A stretch of DNA of 64,000 nt, from assembly GCA_958298945.1 (NCBI GenBank), contig OY282608.1, positions 79,036,806 through 79,100,805 on the forward strand. The letters run 5' to 3'. Position 1 is the stretch's first letter. The number at the start of each line of letters is the position of its first letter. A program made the position numbers and the translations under genes. Below the pieces are notes generated by a model. The model was not told the DNA's origin. It ran no database searches and worked only from the letters and a program-made list of their open reading frames with translations. Source of the DNA: Atherix ibis. Taxonomy: Eukaryota; Arthropoda; Insecta; Diptera; Athericidae. This document shows, in pieces, positions 1-13,400 of this stretch.

Positions 1-30
1 ACAAACCAACAAACCAACAAACCAACAAAC

Positions 31-486
31 AAATAAACCAAAAAACTAACAAACCAACAAACAAACAAACCAACAAACCCACAAACAAATATACCAACAA
101 ACCAACAAACCAACAAACCAACAAACCAACAAACCAACATGCCAACAAGCCAACAAACAAACAAACCAACAAACCAACAAACCAACAAACCAACAAACCA
201 TCAAACCAACAAACCAACAAACCAACAAACCAAAAAACAAACAAACGAACAAACCAACAAACCAAAAACCCAACAAACGAACAAACCAACAAACAAACAA
301 ACCAACAAACCAACAAACCAACAAACCAACAAACCAGCAAACCAACAAACCAAAAAACCAACGAACCAACAAACCAACAAGCCAACAAACCAACAAACCA
401 ACAAACCAACAAACCAACAAACCAACAATCCAACTAGCCAACAAACTAACAAACCAACCAGGTAACAAACCAACAAACCAACAAAC
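31..486 (+). repeat. Block A copy 1, shortened unit (456 bp)
   Basis: This copy begins like copies 2 and 3 but is 257 bp shorter than the 713-bp unit. The missing part lies between the two catgccaacaagcc modules that the full copies carry (ATG at 587 and 852 in copy 2). Copy 1 has only one such module (ATG at 139), and what follows matches the second module of the full unit. The loss therefore looks like an exchange between the two similar modules, although an insertion in the other copies is equally compatible. Confidence 0.85.
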
Positions 487-1343
487 AAATAAACCAAAAA
501 ACTAACAAACCAACAAACAAACAAACCAACAAACCCACAAACAAATATACCAACAAACCAACAAACCAACAAACCAACAAACCAACATGCCAACAAGCCA
601 ACAAACAAACAAACCAACAAACCAACAAACCAACACACCAACAAACCAACAAACCAACAAACCAACAAACCAAAAAAGCAACAAACCAACAATCCAACAA
701 ACCAACAAACCAACAAGCTAACAAACCAACAAACCAACAAACCAACAAACCAATAAAACAACAAACCAAAAAAACCAACAAACAAACAAACCAACAAGCA
801 CACAAAGCAACAAACCAACAAACCAACAAACCAACAAACCAACAAACCAACATGCCAACAAGCCAACAAACAAACAAACCAACAAACCAACAAACCAACA
901 AACCAACAAACCATCAAACCAACAAACCAACAAACCAACAAACCAAAAAACAAACAAACGAACAAACCAACAAACCAAAAACCCAACAAACGAACAAACC
1001 AACAAACAAACAAACCAACAAACCAACAAACCAACAAACCAACAAACCAACAAACCATCAAACCAACAAACCAACAAACCAACAAACCAAAAAACAAACA
1101 AACGAACAAACCAACAAACCAAAAACCCAACAAACGAACAAACCAACAAACAAACAAACCAACAAACCAACAAACCAACAAACCAACAAACCAGCAAACC
1201 AACAAACCAAAAAACCAACGAACCAACAAACCAACAAGCCAACAAACCAACAAACCAACAAACCAACAAACCAACAAACCAACAATCCAACTAGCCAACA
1301 AACTAACAAACCAACCAGGTAACAAACCAACAAACCAACAAAC
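487..1343 (+). repeat. Block A copy 2, with internal 144-bp duplication (857 bp)
   Basis: This is the full 713-bp variant pattern plus an extra 144 bp. It carries two M1 modules (ATG at 587 and 852), the aaaagcaac and cacaaagcaac variants near 675 and 803, and the terminal ccaggtaac at about 1,315. The additional length is fully explained by the internal tandem duplication listed separately. Confidence 0.88.
911..1198 (+). repeat. 144-bp tandem duplication inside block A copy 2
   Basis: Two adjacent 144-bp segments (911-1,054 and 1,055-1,198) each start with ccatcaaacc. Each then runs through ccaaaaaacaaac, aacgaac, ccaaaaaccc and a second aacgaac in the same order. The length is exactly 18 octamers, so register is kept. 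Copies 1 and 3 of the 713-bp unit carry the segment once, so this is a private duplication of copy 2. Confidence 0.92.
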
Positions 1344-2043
1344 AAATAAACCAAAAAACTAACAAACCAACAAACAAACAAACCAACAAACCCACAAACA
1401 AATATACCAACAAACCAACAAACCAACAAACCAACAAACCAACATGCCAACAAGCCAACAAACAAACAAACCAACAAACCAACAAACCAACACACCAACA
1501 AACCAACAAACCAACAAACCAACAAACCAAAAAAGCAACAAACCAACAATCCAACAAACCAACAAACCAACAAGCTAACAAACCAACAAACCAACAAACC
1601 AACAAACCAATAAAACAACAAACCAAAAAAACCAACAAACAAACAAACCAACAAGCACACAAAGCAACAAACCAACAAACCAACAAACCAACAAACCAAC
1701 AAACCAACATGCCAACAAGCCAACAAACAAACAAACCAACAAACCAACAAACCAACAAACCAACAAACCATCAAACCAACAAACCAACAAACCAACAAAC
1801 CAAAAAACAAACAAACGAACAAACCAACAAACCAAAAACCCAACAAACGAACAAACCAACAAACAAACAAACCAACAAACCAACAAACCAACAAACCAAC
1901 AAACCAGCAAACCAACAAACCAAAAAACCAACGAACCAACAAACCAACAAGCCAACAAACCAACAAACCAACAAACCAACAAACCAACAAACCAACAATC
2001 CAACTAGCCAACAAACTAACAAACCAACCAGGTAACAAACCAA
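1344..2043 (+). repeat. Block A copy 3 (about 700-713 bp)
   Basis: The variants follow copy 2 at an offset of 857 bp up to the 144-bp duplication and 713 bp after it: aaatatacc near 1,402, ATG modules at 1,444 and 1,709, one ccatcaaacc segment, and ccaggtaac at about 2,028. After 2,040 the pattern changes to the aagtaacc family, which marks the edge of this HOR. Confidence 0.88.
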
Positions 2044-4279
2044 CAAACCAACAAACCAACAAACCAACAAGCCAACAAACCGACAAACCAACAAACAAAC
2101 AAACCAAAAAACCAGCAAACCAACAAACCAACAAACCAACAAACCAACAAACCAACAAGCCAACAACCCAACAAACCAACAAACTAACAAGCCAACAAAC
2201 CAACAAACCAACAAACCAACAAACCAAAAAACCAACAAACGAACAAACTAAAAAGCCAACAAAAGAACAAACCAACAAACCAACAATCCCACAACCCAAA
2301 AAACCAACAAACCAACAAACCAACAAACCAACTAACGAACAAACCAACAAACCAAGTAACCAACAAACCAACAAACCAACAAACCAACAAGCCAACAAAC
2401 CAACAAACAAACAGACCAACAAACAAACAAACCAACAAACCAACAAGCAAATAAACCAAAAAACTAACAAACCAACAAACAAACAAACCAACAAACCGAC
2501 AAACAAATAAACCAACAAACCAACAAGCCAACAAACCAACAAACCAACACACCAACAAAACAACAAACCAACATGCCAACAAACCAACAAACCAACAATC
2601 CAACAAGCCAACAAACCAAAAAAACCAACAAACGAACAAACCAACAAACCATCAGACCAACAAACAAACAAACCAACAAACCAACAATCCAACAAGCCAA
2701 CAAACTAACAAACCAACAAGTTAACAAACCAACAAACCAACAAACCAACAAAGCAACAACCCAACAAACCAACAAACAAACAAACCAACAAACCAACAAA
2801 CCAACAAACCAACAAACCAACAAACCACCAAGCCAACAACCCAACAAACCAACAAACTTACAAGCCAATAAACCAACAAACCAACAAACCAATAAACCAA
2901 CAAACCAAAAAACCAACAAACGAACAAACTAAAAAGCCAACAAACCAACAAACCAACAAACCAACAAACCCACAACCCAAAAAACCAACAAACCAACAAA
3001 CCAACAAGCCAACTAACGAACAAACCAACAAACCAAGTAACCAACAAACCAACAAACCAACAAACCAACAAGCCAACAAACCAACAAACAAACAAACCCA
3101 CAAACCAACAAACCAACAAACCAAAAAACATATAAACCAAAAAACTAACAAACCAACAAACAAACAAACCAACAAACCAACAAACAAATAAACCAACAAA
3201 CCAACAAGCCAACAAACCAAAAAACCAACAAACCAACAAACCAACAAACCAACAAACCAACAAACAAATAAACGAAAAAACTAACAAACCAACAAACAAA
3301 CAAACCAACAAACCCACAAACAAATATACCAACAAACCAACAAGCCAACAAACCAACAAACCAACAAACCAACAAGCCAACAAGCCAACAAGCCAACAAA
3401 CCAAACAAACCAACTAACGAACAAACCAACAAACCATCAAACCAACAAACAAAGAACCCAACAAACCAACAAACCAACAAATCAACAAACCAACAAACCA
3501 CCAAACCAAGAAACCAACAAGCCAACAAACCAACAAACCAACATGCCTACAAGCCAACAAACAAACAAACCAACAAACCAACAAGCCAACAAGTAAAAAA
3601 ACCAACAAACTAACAAACCAACAAACCAACAAACCAACAAACCAACAAACAAATAAACCAACAAACCACCAAACCAACAAACCAACAAACCAGCAAACCA
3701 ACAAACCAACAAGCCAACAAACCAACAAACCAACATGCTTACAAGCCAACGAACAAACAAACCAACAAACCAACAAACCAACAAACCAACAAACTAACAA
3801 ACCAACAAACCAACATGCCAACAAGCCAACAAACAAACAAACAAACAAACCAACAAACCAACAAACCAACAAACCAACAAACCAACAAACCAACAAACCA
3901 GCAAACCAACAAACCAACAAACCAACAAACCAACAACCCAATAAACCAAAAAACCAACAAACGAACAAACCAACAAACCAACAAACCAACAAACAATCAA
4001 ACCAACAAACCAACAAATCAACAAACCAACAAACCAACAAACCAACAAACCAACAAACCAAAAAAGCAACAAACCAACAAACCAACAAACCAACAAACCA
4101 ACAACCTAACAAACCAACAAACCAACAAACCAACAAACCAACAAACCAATAAAACAACAAACCAAAAAAACCAACAAACAAACAAACCAATAAGCACACA
4201 AAGCAACAAACCAACAAACCAACAAACCAACAAACCAACAAACCAACATGCCAACAAGCCAACAAACAAACAAACCAAC
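2044..4279 (+). repeat. Block B left part: aagtaacc family with 681-bp sub-period
   Basis: This is diverged octamers with a clear sub-repeat: about 2,160-2,520 matches about 2,835-3,200 at an offset of 673-682 bp. Both parts contain aacaacccaac, taaaaagcc, cccacaaccc, ctaacgaac, aagtaacc (2,354 and 3,035) and aaataaacc followed by aaaactaac. The right half (about 3,250-3,560) carries cccacaaac, aaatatacc and ccaaacaaacc, and is copied near 8,175-8,525. From 3,560 to 4,279 the array holds M1 modules (ATG at 3,542 and 3,815) and otherwise mainly consensus. Confidence 0.75.
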
Positions 4280-5816
4280 AAACCAACAAACCAACAAACC
4301 ATCAAACCAACAAACCAACAAACCAACAAACCAACAACCCAACAAACCAAAAAACCAACAAACGAACAAACCAACAAACCAAAAACCCAACAAACCAACA
4401 AACCAACAAACAAACAAACCAACAAACCAACAAACCAACAAACCAACAAACCAACAAACCAACAAACCAAAAAACCAACAAACCAACAATCCAACAAGCC
4501 AACAAACCAACTAACCAACAAACCAACAAACCAACAAACCAACAAACCAACAATCCAACTAGCCAACAAATTAACAAACCAACCAGTTAACAAACCAACA
4601 AACCAACAAACCAACAAACCAACAAGCCAATAAACCGACAAACCAACAAACAAACAAACCAAAAAACCAGCAAACCAACAAACCAACAAACCAACAAACC
4701 AACAAACCAACAAGCCAACAACCCAACAAACCAACAAACTAACAAGCCAACAAACCAACAAACCAACAAACCAACAAACCAACAAACCAAAAAACCAACA
4801 AACGAACAAACTAAAAAGCCAACAAAAGAACAAACCAACAAACCAACAAACCCACAACCCAAAAAACCAACCAACCAACAAACCAACAAACCAATTAACG
4901 AACAAACCAACAAACCAAGTAACCAACAAACCAACAAACCAACAAACCAACAAGCCAACAAACCAACAAACAAACAGACCAACAAACAAACAAACCAACA
5001 AACCAACAAGCAAATAAACCAAAAAACTAACAAACCAACAAACAAACAAACCAACAAACCGACAAACAAATAAACCAACAAACCAACAAGCCAACAAACC
5101 AACAAACCAACACACCAACAAAACAACAAACCAACATGCCAACAAACCAACAAACCAACAAGCCAACAAACCAAAAAAACCAACAAACGAACAAACCAAC
5201 AAACCATCAGACCAACAAACAATCAAACTAACAAACCAACAATCCAACAAGCCAACAAACTAACAAACCAACAAGTTAACAAACCAACAAACCAACAAAC
5301 CAACAAACCAACAAACCAACAAACCAACAAACCAACAAACAAACAAACCAACAAACCAACAAACCAACAAACCAACAAACCAACAAACCAACAAGCCAAC
5401 AACCCAACAAACCAACAAACTTACAAGCCAACAAACCAACAAACCAAAAAACCACCAAACCAACAAACCAAAAAACCAACAAACGAACAAACTAAAAAGC
5501 CAACAAAAGAACAAACCAACAAACCAACAAACCCACAACCCAAAAAAACAACAAACCAACAAACCAACAAGCCAACTAACGAACAAACCAACAAACCAAG
5601 TAACCAACAAACCAACAAACCAACAAACCAACAAGCCAACAAACCAACAAACAAACAAACCAACAAACCAACAAACCAACAAAGCAAAAAACAAATAAAC
5701 CAAAAAACTAACAAACCAACAAACAAACAAACCAACAAACCAACAAACAAATAAACCAACAAACCAACAAGCCAACAAACCAACAAACCAACAAACCAAC
5801 AAACCAACAAACCAAC
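4280..5816 (+). repeat. 1,537-bp tandem duplication, copy 1
   Basis: Diagnostic variants recur exactly 1,537 bp downstream: atcaaacc at 4,301 and 5,838, agccaacaaatt at 4,561 and 6,098, aagtaacc at 4,917 and 6,454, and again at 5,598 and 7,135. By eye only about three substitutions separate the copies (near 4,552, 5,551 and 5,683). That suggests a recent duplication or strong homogenisation. Within the unit the aagtaacc module occurs twice, 681 bp apart, so the unit divides as 681 + 856. Edges lie in consensus octamers and could move by about 20 bp. Confidence 0.92.
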
Positions 5817-7353
5817 AAACCAACAAACCAACAAACCATCAAACCAACAAACCAACAAACCAACAAACCAACAACCCAACAAACCAAAAAACCAACAAAC
5901 GAACAAACCAACAAACCAAAAACCCAACAAACCAACAAACCAACAAACAAACAAACCAACAAACCAACAAACCAACAAACCAACAAACCAACAAACCAAC
6001 AAACCAAAAAACCAACAAACCAACAATCCAACAAGCCAACAAACCAACTAACCAACAAACCAACAAACCAACAAACCAACAAACTAACAATCCAACTAGC
6101 CAACAAATTAACAAACCAACCAGTTAACAAACCAACAAACCAACAAACCAACAAACCAACAAGCCAATAAACCGACAAACCAACAAACAAACAAACCAAA
6201 AAACCAGCAAACCAACAAACCAACAAACCAACAAACCAACAAACCAACAAGCCAACAACCCAACAAACCAACAAACTAACAAGCCAACAAACCAACAAAC
6301 CAACAAACCAACAAACCAACAAACCAAAAAACCAACAAACGAACAAACTAAAAAGCCAACAAAAGAACAAACCAACAAACCAACAAACCCACAACCCAAA
6401 AAACCAACCAACCAACAAACCAACAAACCAATTAACGAACAAACCAACAAACCAAGTAACCAACAAACCAACAAACCAACAAACCAACAAGCCAACAAAC
6501 CAACAAACAAACAGACCAACAAACAAACAAACCAACAAACCAACAAGCAAATAAACCAAAAAACTAACAAACCAACAAACAAACAAACCAACAAACCGAC
6601 AAACAAATAAACCAACAAACCAACAAGCCAACAAACCAACAAACCAACACACCAACAAAACAACAAACCAACATGCCAACAAACCAACAAACCAACAAGC
6701 CAACAAACCAAAAAAACCAACAAACGAACAAACCAACAAACCATCAGACCAACAAACAATCAAACTAACAAACCAACAATCCAACAAGCCAACAAACTAA
6801 CAAACCAACAAGTTAACAAACCAACAAACCAACAAACCAACAAACCAACAAACCAACAAACCAACAAACCAACAAACAAACAAACCAACAAACCAACAAA
6901 CCAACAAACCAACAAACCAACAAACCAACAAGCCAACAACCCAACAAACCAACAAACTTACAAGCCAACAAACCAACAAACCAAAAAACCACCAAACCAA
7001 CAAACCAAAAAACCAACAAACGAACAAACTAAAAAGCCAACAAAAGAACAAACCAACAAACCAACAAACCCACAACCCAAAAAACCAACAAACCAACAAA
7101 CCAACAAGCCAACTAACGAACAAACCAACAAACCAAGTAACCAACAAACCAACAAACCAACAAACCAACAAGCCAACAAACCAACAAACAAACAAACCAA
7201 CAAACCAACAAACCAACAAACCAAAAAACAAATAAACCAAAAAACTAACAAACCAACAAACAAACAAACCAACAAACCAACAAACAAATAAACCAACAAA
7301 CCAACAAGCCAACAAACCAACAAACCAACAAACCAACAAACCAACAAACCAAC
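5817..7353 (+). repeat. 1,537-bp tandem duplication, copy 2
   Basis: This is the direct tandem copy of the preceding unit, including aaattaac with ccagttaac (6,103-6,125) and the aagtaacc pair at 6,454 and 7,135. It differs by a few single bases. The similarity ends at about 7,352, where an extra ccaacaag monomer has no counterpart near 5,815. Confidence 0.92.
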
Positions 7354-8400
7354 AAGCCAACAAACCAACAAACCAACAAGCCAACAAGCCAACAAACCAA
7401 AAAAAACCAACAAACGAACAAACCAACAAACCATCAAACCAACAAACAAACAAACCAACAAACCAACAAACCAACAAACCAACAAACCAAGAAACCAACA
7501 AGCCAACAAACCAACAAACCAACATGCCAACAAGCCAACAGACAAACAAACCAACAAACCAACAAACCAACAAACCAACAAACCAACAAACCAACAAACC
7601 CACAAACCAATAAGCCAACAAACAAACAAACCAACAAACCAACAAACCAACAGCCAACAAACCAACAAACCAACAAACCAACAAACCAACAAAACAACAA
7701 GCCAACAAACCAAAAAACCAACAAACAAATAAACCAACAAACCAACAAACCAACAAACAAACAAACCAACATACAAACAAACCAACAAACCAACAAACCA
7801 ACAAACCAACAAACCAACAAGACAATAAACCAACAAACCAACATGCCAACAAGCCAACACATAAACAAACCAACAAACTAACAAACCAACAAACTAACAA
7901 ACCAACAAACTAACAAACCAACAAACCAACAAACCAACAAACCAAAAAACCAACAAACCAACAAACCAACAAGCCAACAAACCAAAAAACCAACAAACCA
8001 ACAAGCCAACAACCCAACAAACCAACAAACTAACAAGCCAACAAACCAACAAACCAATAAACCAACAAACCAAAAAACCAACAAACCAACAAACCAAGTA
8101 ACCAACAAACCAACAAACCAACAAACCAACAAGCCAACAAACCAACAAACAAACAAACCAACAAACCAACAAACCAACAAACCAACAAACAAATAAACCA
8201 AAAAACTAACAAACCAACAAACAAACAAACCAACAAACCCACAAACAAATATACCAACAAACCAACGAGCCAACAAACCAACAAACCAACAAACCAACAA
8301 ACCAACAAACCAACAAACCAACAAGCCAACTAACCAACAAACCAACAAGCCAACAAGCCAACAAACCAAACAAACCAACTAACGAACAAACCAACAAACC
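7354..8400 (+). repeat. Block B right part
   Basis: This is satellite with mixed modules: M1-like ATGs at about 7,524 and 7,843, a 7-mer or 9-mer register change around 7,391-7,400 (ccaaaaaaacc), and aagtaacc at 8,096. From about 8,175 it resembles 3,250-3,560: cccacaaac at 8,238, aaatatacc at 8,251 and ccaaacaaacc at 8,366, the last exactly 4,965 bp after its counterpart at 3,401. Confidence 0.7.
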
Positions 8401-9530
8401 ATCAAACCAACAAACAAAGAACCCAACAAACCAACAAACCAACAAACCAACAAACCACCAAACCAAGAAACCAACAAGCCAACAAACCAACAAACCAACA
8501 TGCCAACAAGCCAACAAACAAACAAACCAACATACAAACAAACCAACAAACCAACAAACCAACAAACCAACAAGACAACAAACCAACAAACCAACAAACC
8601 AAAAAACCAACAAACCAACAAACCAACAAGCTAACAAACCAACAAACCAACAAACCAACAAACCAACAAACCAACAAACCAACAAACCAACAACCCAACA
8701 AGCCAGCAAACTAACAAACCAACAAGTTAACAAACCAACAAACCAACAAACCAACAAACAAATAAACCAAAAAACCAACAAACCAACAAACCAACAAACC
8801 AACAAACCACCAAACCAACAAACCAACAAACCAACAAACCAACAAACCAACACGCCAACAAGCCAACAAACCAACAAACCAACAAACCAACAAACCAACA
8901 AACCAACAAACCAACAAACCAACAAACCAACAAACAAACAAACCAACAAACCAACAAACCAACAAACCAACAAACCAACAAACCAACAAACCAACAAACC
9001 AACAAACCAACAAACCAACGAACCAACAAACCAACAAACCAACAAGCCAACAAACCAAAAAACCAACAACCGAACAAACCAACAAACCAGCAAACCAACA
9101 AACAAACAAACCAACAAACCAACAAACCAACAAACCAACAAACCAACAAACCAACAAACCAACAAACCAACAAACCGACAAGCTAACAAACCAACAAACC
9201 AATATGCCAACAAGCCAACAAACAAACAAACCAACAAACCAACAAACCAACAAACCAACAAACCAACAAACCAACAAACCAACAAACCAACAAACCAACA
9301 AACCAACAAACCAACAAACCAAAAAACCAACAAACCAACAAACCAACAAGCCAACAAACCAACAAACCAACATACCAACAAACCAATAAACCAACAAACC
9401 AACAAACCAACAAGCCAACAAACTAACAAACCAACAAGTTAACAAACCAACAAACCAACAAACCAACAAACCAACAAACCACCAAACAAATAAGCCAAGA
9501 AATCAACAAACCAACAATCCAACAAACAAA
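8401..9530 (+). repeat. Block C: low-variant zone
   Basis: This is mostly consensus CCAACAAA with few variants. The first 120 bp continue the copy of 3,436-3,560 (caaagaaccc and ccaccaaacc). M2 modules (agttaac) lie at 8,725 and 9,437 and an M1 module (ATG) at 9,204. The M1-to-M2 spacing here is 233 bp. A cacgcc variant occurs near 8,851. Confidence 0.7.
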
Positions 9531-10460
9531 CAAATCAACAGGCCAACAAGCCAACAAACCAACAAACCAACAAATTAACAAACCTACAATTCAGCAAACC
9601 AACAAACAAATAAACCAACAAAACAACAAACCAACAAACCAACAAACCAACAAACCAACAAACCAAGAAGCCAACAGACCAACAAACCAAAAAACCATCA
9701 AGCCAACAAACCAAAAAACCAACAAACGAACAAATCAACAAACCAACAAACAAAGAAACCAACAAACCAACAAACCAACAAACCAACAAAACAACAAACC
9801 AACAAATCAACAAACCAACAAACCAACAAACCAACAAACCAACAAACCAACAAACCAACAAGCCAACAAACCAACAAACCAACATTCCAACAAGACAAAA
9901 AACAAACAAACCAACAAACCAACAAACCAACAAACCAACAAGCCAACAGACCAACAAACCAAAAAACCAACAAGCCAACAAACCAAAAAACCAACAAACG
10001 AACAAACCAACAAACCAACAAACAAAGAAACCAACAAACCAACAAACCAACAAACCAACAAACCAACAAATCAACAAACCAACAAACCAACAAACCAACA
10101 AACCAACAAACCAACAAACCAACAAACCAACAAGCCAACAAACCAACAAACCAACATGCCAACAAGCCAAAAAACAAACAAACCAACAAACCAACAAACC
10201 AACAAACCAACAAACCAACAAACCAACAAACCAACAAACCAACAAACCAACAAACCAACAAGCCAACAAGCCAACAAACCAACAAACCAACATGCCAACA
10301 AGCCAACAAACAAATAAACCAACAAACCAACAAACCAACAAACCAACAAGCCAACAAACCAAAAAACCAACAAACGAACAAACCAACAAACCAACAAACC
10401 AACAAACCAACAAACCAACAAACCAACAAACCAACAATACAACAAACTAACAAACACACA
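9531..10460 (+). repeat. Partial leading copy of the 3.6-kb HOR
   Basis: This segment carries the terminal marker series of the 3.6-kb HOR: aaattaac (9,572), aattcagc, aaaacaac, and repeated aagccaacagacc, ccaaaaaacc, aacgaac and caaagaaacc. It then ends at the HOR phase marker cacacaagttaac (agtt at 10,461). The same series follows aaattaac at 13,067, 20,742 and 24,852. Confidence 0.82.
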
Positions 10461-13400
10461 AGTTAACAAACCAACAAACCAACAAACCAACAAATAAATA
10501 AACCAACAAACCAACAAACCAACAAACCAACAAGCCAACAAACCAACAAACCAACAAACCAACAAACCAACAAACCAACAAACCAACAAACCAACAAACC
10601 AACAAACCAACATACCAACAAGCCAACAAACTAACAAACCAACAAGTTAACAAACCAACAAACTAACAAACCAACAAACCAACAAACCAACAAACAAACA
10701 AGCCAACAAACCAACAAACCAACAAACCAACAAACCAACAAACCAACAAGCCAACAAACCAACAAACCAACAAACCAACAAGCCGACAAACCAACAAACC
10801 AACAAACAAATAAACCAACAAACCAACAAACCGACAAACCAACAAACCAACAAACCAAGAAGCCAACAGACCAACAAACAAACAAGCCAACAAGCCAACA
10901 AGCCAACAAACTAACAAACCAACAAGCCGACAAACCAACAAACCAACAAACAAATAAACCAACAAACCAACAAACAAACAAACCAACAAACCAACAAACC
11001 AACAAACCATCAAGCAAACAAACCAACAAACCAACAAACCAACAAGCCAACAAACGAACAAACCAACATGCCAACAAGCCAACGAACAAACAAACCAACA
11101 AACCAACAAACCAACAAACCAACAAACTAACAAACCAACAAACCAACAAGCCAACAAACCAACAAACCAACATGCCAACAAGCCAACAATCAAATAAACC
11201 AACAAACCAACAAACCAACAAACCAACAAACCAACAAGCCAACAAACCAAAAAACCAACAACCGAACAAACCAACAAACCAACAAACCAACAAACAAACA
11301 AACCAACAAACCAAAAAACCAACAAACCAACAAACCAACAAACCAACAAACCAACAAACCAACAAACCAACAAGCGAACAAACCAACAAACCAACATGCC
11401 AACATGCCAACAAACAAACAAACCAACAAACCAACAAACCAACAAACCAACAAACCAAAAAACCAACAAACCAACAAACCAACAAGCCAACAAACCAACA
11501 AACCAACAAACCAACAAACCAACAAGCCAACAAACCAACAAGCCAACAAACTAACAAACCAACAAGTTAACAAATCAACAAACCAACAAACCAACAAACC
11601 AACAAACAAATAAAACAAGAAACCAACAAACCAAGAATCCAACAAACCAACAATTAAACAAACCAATATACAAACAAACCAACAAACCAACAAACCAACA
11701 AACCAACAAGACAACAAACCAACAAACCAACATGCCAACAAGCCAATTAACAAACAAACCAGCAAACCAACAAACCAACAAACCAATAAACCAACAAACC
11801 AACAAACCAAAAAACCAACAAACCAACAAACCAACAAACCAACAAGCCAACAAGCCAACAAACCAACAAACCAACAAACCAACAAACCAACAAACCAACA
11901 AACCAACAAACCAACAAACCAACAACCCAACAAGCCAACAAACTAACAAACCAACAAGTTAACAAACCAACAAACCAACAAACCAACAAACCAACAAACA
12001 AATAAACCAACAAACCAACAAACAAACAAACCAACAAACCAACAAACCAACAAACCAACAAACCAACAAACCAACATGCCAACAAGCCAACAAACCAACA
12101 AACCAACAAACCAACAAACCAACAAACCAACAAACCAACAAACATACAAATCAACAAACCAACAAACCAACAAACCAACAAACGAACAAACCAACAAACC
12201 AACAAGCCAACAAGCCAAAAAACCAACAAATCAACAAACCAACAAACGAACAAACCAACAAACCAACAAACCCACTAACAAACAAACCAACAAACCTACA
12301 AACCAACAAACCAACAAACCAACAAACCAACAAACCAACAAGCCAACAAACCAACAAACCAACATGCCAACAAGCCAACAAACAAACAAACCAACAAACC
12401 AACAAACCAACAAACCAACAAACCAACAAACTAACAAACCAACAAACCAACAAACCAACAAACCAACAAGCCAACAAACCAACAAACCAACATGCCAACA
12501 AGCCAACAAACAAACAAACCAAGAAACCAACAAACCAACAAATCAAGAAACAAACAAACCAACAAACCAACAAGCCAACAACCAAAAAACCAACAACCGA
12601 ACAAACCAACAAACCAGCAAACCAACAAACAAACAAACCAACAAACCAACAAACCAACAAACCAACAAACCAACAAACCAACAAACCAACAAGCTAACAA
12701 ACCAACAAACCAACATGCCAACAAGCCAACAAACAAACAAACCAACAAACCAACAAACCAACAAACCAACAAACCAACAAACCAACAAACCGACAAACCA
12801 ACAAACCAACAAACCAACAAACCAACAAACCAACAAGCCAACAAACCAACAAACCAACAAACCAACTAACCAACAAACCAATAAACCAACAAACCAACAA
12901 ACCAACAAGCCAACAAACTAACAAACCAACAAGTTAACAAACCAACAAACCAACAAACCAACAAACCAACAAACCACCAAACAAATAAGCCAAGAAACCA
13001 ACAAACCAACAATCCAACAAACCAGCAAACCAACAAGCCAACAAGCCAACAAACCAACAAACCAACAAATTAACAAACCAACAATTCAACAAACCAACAA
13101 ACAAATAAACCAACAAAACAACAAACCAACAAACCAACAAACCAACAAACCAACAAACCAACAAGCCAACAGACCAACAAACCAAAAAACCAATGAGCCA
13201 ACAAACCAAAAAACCAACAAACGAACAAACCAAAAAACCAACAAACAAAGAAACCAACAAACCAACAAACCAACTAACCAACAAACCAAGAAATCAACAA
13301 ACCAACAAACCAACAAAATAAACCAACAAAACAACAAACCAACAAACCAACAAACCAACAAACCAACAAACCAACAAGCTAACAGACCAACAAACCAAAA

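Larger units (their letters stand above)
1..2043 (+). repeat. Block A: 713-bp higher-order repeat region
   Basis: This block has three successive copies of one variant pattern, phased by aaataaacca at 31, 487 and 1,344. Each copy also carries aaatatacc (about 89, 545 and 1,402) and ends with the unusual ccaggtaac (ggt at 461, 1,318 and 2,031). The last two intervals are 857 and 713 bp, so the basic unit is 713 bp (89 octamers plus one base). The pattern stops abruptly just after 2,031. The three copies differ in length for reasons given in the individual entries. Confidence 0.9.

Noticed and set aside
4280..7353. Assembly artefact as the explanation for the near-identical duplications (also 32,862-37,425)
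   Set aside because: It is not proven either way. The copies do carry distinct single-base and octamer differences, which argues against simple collapse or copying by the assembler. It is kept as a caveat.
10440..10470. Promoter or transcription-factor site at cacacaagttaac
   Set aside because: It is a recurring variant haplotype at the same HOR phase. Conservation is explained by copying of the HOR unit, and there is no adjacent gene.
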